NCBI GenBank assembly: GCA_017861215.1
Contig: JAGFXN010000005.1
Coordinates: forward strand, 1-15,460
Direction: 5' to 3'
Source of the DNA: Deltaproteobacteria bacterium
GTDB taxonomy: Bacteria; Desulfobacterota; Desulfuromonadia; Geobacterales; DSM-12255
DNA: 15,460 nt
Below the pieces are notes generated by a model. The model was not told the DNA's origin. It was given only the letters and a program-made list of their open reading frames with translations, and made no database searches. The position numbers and the translations under genes are program-made. This document shows positions 13,205-15,460 of this stretch, in pieces; the stretch's first letter is position 1, and each line of letters opens with the position of its first letter.

Positions 13205-14587
13205 TCAGAATTCGGCGTGACGCGGTGTCCGCGGAAAAGGGATGACGTCACGGATGTTTTCCATGCCGGTAAGGTACATGATAAGCCGCTCGAATCCAAG
13301 TCCAAAACCGGCGTGGGGCGTTGATCCCCAGCGGCGGGTATCGAGGTACCACCAGAGCGCGGCCGGATCGATCCCGGTTGCCAGCATCCGCTCCGTCAGC
13401 AGATCAAGCCGCTCCTCCCGCTGGCTGCCGCCGATAATCTCGCCGACCTTCGGCACCAGCAGATCCATGGCAGCGACCGTCCTGCCGTCATTGTTCTGCC
13501 TCATGTAGAACGCTTTGATATCCTGCGGGTAATTGATCAGGAAGACCGGACCGTTGACAATTTTTTCGGTGATGTAGCGCTCATGTTCGGACTGCAGATC
13601 GACCCCCCAGGCAACCGGAAACTGGAAGGATACCGGCGCGTGCTCCAGCCGCCTGACCGCTTCACTGTACTCCATGATCTCAAAGGCAGAGTCGGCAACC
13701 CTGCGAACCCTCTCCAGCAAACCCTTTTCAATCTGGGCATCAAAGAACGTCATGTCTTCGCTGCAGTTTTCCAGCACATGCCGACAGAGATAGCGGAAAA
13801 AATCCTCTGCCAGACGGGCATCGTCGAGAAGATCGGCGAACGCCATCTCCGGTTCGATCATCCAGAATTCCGCGGCATGACGGGCGGTGTTGGAGTTTTC
13901 GGCGCGAAATGTCGGCCCGAAAGTGTAGATGTCGGCAAAAGCCTGGGCAAAAAGTTCCCCCTCAAGCTGGCCGCTGACGGTAAGGCTGGTCGGCCGGCCG
14001 AAGAAATCCTCGCTGCAATCGACAGTCCCGGCAGGCAGCGGCGGCGCCTGGGAGCTGAGCGTGGTCACCCGGAACATCTCGCCGGCCCCTTCGCAGTCGC
14101 TGGCGGTGATGATCGGCGTATGCACATAGAGGAAGCCTCGCTCGGCAAAGAAGCGGTGCACGGCATGCGCCAGGGAGGAGCGCACCCGGAACACAGCGCC
14201 GAAAGTGTTGGTGCGCGGGCGGAGATGGGCGATTGTCCGCAGATATTCGAAAGAGTGGCGCTTCTTCTGCAGCGGATACGCCTCATCTGCCGCCCCGATC
14301 AGCTCAAGCCTTCCGGCCGCAAGTTCAAGCGTCTGCCCCTCGGCCGGCGATTGCCGCAGGGTGCCGTCCACAGCCACTGCGCTGCCGGTAGCAATGCGGC
14401 AGATCTCCGCAAAGCCTTCCAGACTCTTTTCAACCACGACCTGCAGCGAGACGAGGCAGGAGCCGTCATTCAGAGCGATGAAGGCTATCTCTCTGCCGGC
14501 GCGCACCGAGCGCACCCACCCTTTGACCGTGACCGGTGTGCCACACTCCCCCCCCTGCAACAGATCAACTACCCTGTTTTGTCTCAC
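13205..14587 (-). CDS. asnS: Asparaginyl-tRNA synthetase
   Basis: 460 residues. AsnRS charges tRNA-Asn with asparagine using ATP. An N-terminal OB-fold anticodon-binding domain (about 17-100, TVKGWVRSVRAGREIAFIALNDGS) precedes the class II catalytic core. Motif 2 is TFRAENSNTARHAAEFWMIEPEMAF (about 226-250), and motif 3 is GFGLGFERLIMYL (427-439). The ending NIRDVIPFPRTPRHAEF is typical of AsnRS rather than AspRS, and 460 residues fits the usual 430-470. The start is a GTG preceded by GGGAGG about 11 bases upstream; no in-frame ATG fits better. It diverges from the PDZ gene and is followed by the 129-residue unknown gene. Having AsnRS means Asn-tRNA can be made directly, although an amidotransferase route elsewhere is not excluded. 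Confidence 0.97.
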   Translation of the reverse strand: MRQNRVVDLLQGGECGTPVTVKGWVRSVRAGREIAFIALNDGSCLVSLQVVVEKSLEGFAEICRIATGSAVAVDGTLRQSPAEGQTLELAAGRLELIGAADEAYPLQKKRHSFEYLRTIAHLRPRTNTFGAVFRVRSSLAHAVHRFFAERGFLYVHTPIITASDCEGAGEMFRVTTLSSQAPPLPAGTVDCSEDFFGRPTSLTVSGQLEGELFAQAFADIYTFGPTFRAENSNTARHAAEFWMIEPEMAFADLLDDARLAEDFFRYLCRHVLENCSEDMTFFDAQIEKGLLERVRRVADSAFEIMEYSEAVRRLEHAPVSFQFPVAWGVDLQSEHERYITEKIVNGPVFLINYPQDIKAFYMRQNNDGRTVAAMDLLVPKVGEIIGGSQREERLDLLTERMLATGIDPAALWWYLDTRRWGSTPHAGFGLGFERLIMYLTGMENIRDVIPFPRTPRHAEF

Positions 14588-14664
14588 AGCGGCACATCCT
14601 CCCTACCAATGAATTTGCACAGCCCCGGAACGCGGAGCACAGCGGATAACTGTGGACCGTACAG

Positions 14665-14693
14665 TTGACCGGAGCGCTTCTCTGGTTTATATT
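14665..14693 (+). promoter_or_regulatory. Promoter positioned for a leaderless PDZ-gene transcript
   Basis: TTGACC (14665-14670) and TATATT (14688-14693) are 17 bp apart. Only six bases (CACCCC) separate the -10 box from the ATG at 14700, so the expected start point is the A of the start codon. There is no ribosome-binding site, consistent with a leaderless mRNA. Confidence 0.6.
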
Positions 14694-14699
14694 CACCCC

Positions 14700-15059
14700 A
14701 TGAAACTGATTGTCATCCTGATACTGCTCCTGCTGGCCTCGCCGGCAGCTGCGGCAAACTCTTCCCGGAATTTCGGCGGCATCGGCATTGACGGTGCGCC
14801 ATGGGCCGACGGCAGGATTGTCGTCAAGCAGGTGGTAGTCGGCGGACCGGCGCATCTTGCCGGGATAAAGGCCGGCGACGTCATCACCCATATTGATGGC
14901 AAGGCGACCGAAGGGAGCAACTTCAAGGAGATGGTCGACTATCGCCTGCGCGGCATCGCCGGCACCCCGGTAACAATTGTCGTCCGCCGTCCCGGCGAGC
15001 TGAAGCCGTACACCTTTACCCTGACAAGGCGGCAACTGGTAATTCCGCCGAAACAGTAG
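14700..15059 (+). CDS. Small secreted single-PDZ-domain protein
   Basis: 119 residues from the chosen ATG. Residues 1-19 form a signal peptide (MKLIVILILLLLASPAAAA) with an Ala-rich cleavage site, so the product should be periplasmic or secreted; no lipobox Cys is present. The rest is one PDZ domain (about 25-105), with carboxylate-binding-loop candidate GGIGID, then GGPAHLAGIKAGDVITHIDGKAT, and a final strand TPVTIVVRRPGE. PDZ domains bind protein C-termini. No protease domain is attached, so this may be an adaptor or chaperone; its partner is unknown. An upstream GTG at 14652 extends the frame by 16 residues that spoil the signal peptide, so I prefer 14700. It diverges from asnS, and the next gene is on the opposite strand 8 bp away. 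Confidence 0.85.
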   Translation: MKLIVILILLLLASPAAAANSSRNFGGIGIDGAPWADGRIVVKQVVVGGPAHLAGIKAGDVITHIDGKATEGSNFKEMVDYRLRGIAGTPVTIVVRRPGELKPYTFTLTRRQLVIPPKQ

Positions 15060-15067
15060 CTCTCAGC

Positions 15068-15460
15068 CTACGCTCTGGCACCCATCTTTTTCACATCACC
15101 CCGGTAATTGCAGAGAATGATCCCCAGAGCATCGACCTTGTCTCGCACTTTCCTGCTGAGCAGGGCGGCAAGCTCTGCCGTCTGCCGGTAATCCGGCACC
15201 AGGGGATCGTCGCTTGCCGCCGGATGCAGGTAGATTTCGGTGACCCCCTCCTGCAGCGTATCAAGCGCTTTGAGCAGATACTCCTCCGTCATTCTGCCGG
15301 AGTTCAGCAACCCCTTCACCTCGGCGGCAAAACCGATGCGGTGCCGCTGCAGTTCCGGCCGGCAGCGGCCGGCAAGGCGCCCGAAGATGAAGGCGTCCGC
15401 AGCCTTGCCGACAGCGCGGCCGCAAGAGAGCCGCAGTTCACTGCCGAGACGCTCACGGCT
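15068..15460 (-). CDS. hpnK: YdjC/ChbG-type deacetylase, probable HpnK, C-terminal part (partial)
   Basis: The frame stays open from the right edge of the window down to a stop at 15068-15070, giving the last 130 residues of a longer protein. It reads as the C-terminal part of a YdjC/ChbG carbohydrate deacetylase: FIFGRLAGRCRPEL, then LQEGVTEIYLHPAASDDPLV, where the His is in the position of the family's conserved GxxEIxxHP motif, then TAELAALLSRKVRDKVDALGI. The style resembles HpnK, found in hopanoid-synthesis clusters, but the N-terminal metal-binding residues are outside the window, so a general YdjC deacetylase is the alternative. An internal GTG at 15319 is not a plausible start because the homology continues upstream of it. 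It converges on the PDZ gene with an 8-bp gap and no visible terminator. Confidence 0.62.
   Translation of the reverse strand, partial: SRERLGSELRLSCGRAVGKAADAFIFGRLAGRCRPELQRHRIGFAAEVKGLLNSGRMTEEYLLKALDTLQEGVTEIYLHPAASDDPLVPDYRQTAELAALLSRKVRDKVDALGIILCNYRGDVKKMGARA

Noticed and set aside
13583..14668. 361-codon plus-strand open frame opposite asnS
   Set aside because: It lies antisense to an intact asparaginyl-tRNA synthetase, its composition is Arg/Gly/Pro-rich, and no domain is visible.
14686..14716. Minus-strand promoter for asnS (ATGACA-N19-TATAAA) overlapping the PDZ promoter
   Set aside because: The 19-bp spacer is too long and the -35 box lies inside the PDZ coding sequence, so the match is too weak to list.

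Overview
The window is a gene-dense, GC-rich stretch of bacterial chromosome made almost entirely of housekeeping genes. The rpsU-cvpA-dnaG-rpoD order, a GspA/GspB pair, an IclR regulator, MutS2, and a probable HpnK (hopanoid) fragment suggest a Geobacter/Pelobacter-type member of the Desulfuromonadales. That placement is inferred from recalled gene order and protein style, not from a search. I see no insertion sequence, prophage, CRISPR array, tRNA or rRNA.

Layout, left to right. (1) 1-737: the 3' end of a gspA-like gene (peptidoglycan-binding domain) overlaps gspB by 4 bp. (2) 753-2312: a universal stress protein on the minus strand and an IclR-family regulator on the plus strand diverge from a 321-bp AT-rich spacer, which holds several promoter-like sites. 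(3) 2397-5222, minus strand: a family 2 glycosyltransferase, an M29 aminopeptidase and coaE; the last two are separated by one base. (4) 5343-8056, plus strand: a short stand-alone release-factor-like GGQ protein overlaps mutS2 by 4 bp. (5) 8062-8142: two 12-bp hairpins, the second a two-way terminator between the converging mutS2 and rpoD genes. (6) 8145-12613, minus strand: the macromolecular-synthesis operon rpsU-cvpA-dnaG-rpoD, with a strong promoter before rpsU, a REP-like palindrome between rpsU and cvpA, and a possible extra promoter before rpoD. (7) 12795-14587, minus strand: asnS and a conserved-looking unknown gene. (8) 14700-15059, plus strand: a small secreted PDZ protein with a promoter placed so that its mRNA would be leaderless. 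(9) 15068-15460, minus strand: a YdjC/HpnK-type deacetylase fragment running off the window.

How the genes work together. The minus-strand core joins translation (S21, AsnRS), replication priming (DnaG) and transcription initiation (RpoD), as in the classical macromolecular-synthesis operon. The most interesting unit is the GGQ-protein/mutS2 pair. MutS2 (RqcU) has been shown in Bacillus to split stalled or collided ribosomes. A GGQ factor without codon-reading domains resembles mitochondrial MTRFR/C12orf65, which releases peptides from split large subunits. Their translational coupling suggests a two-step ribosome-rescue module: split, then hydrolyse. Everything beyond the domain content and the overlap is inference.
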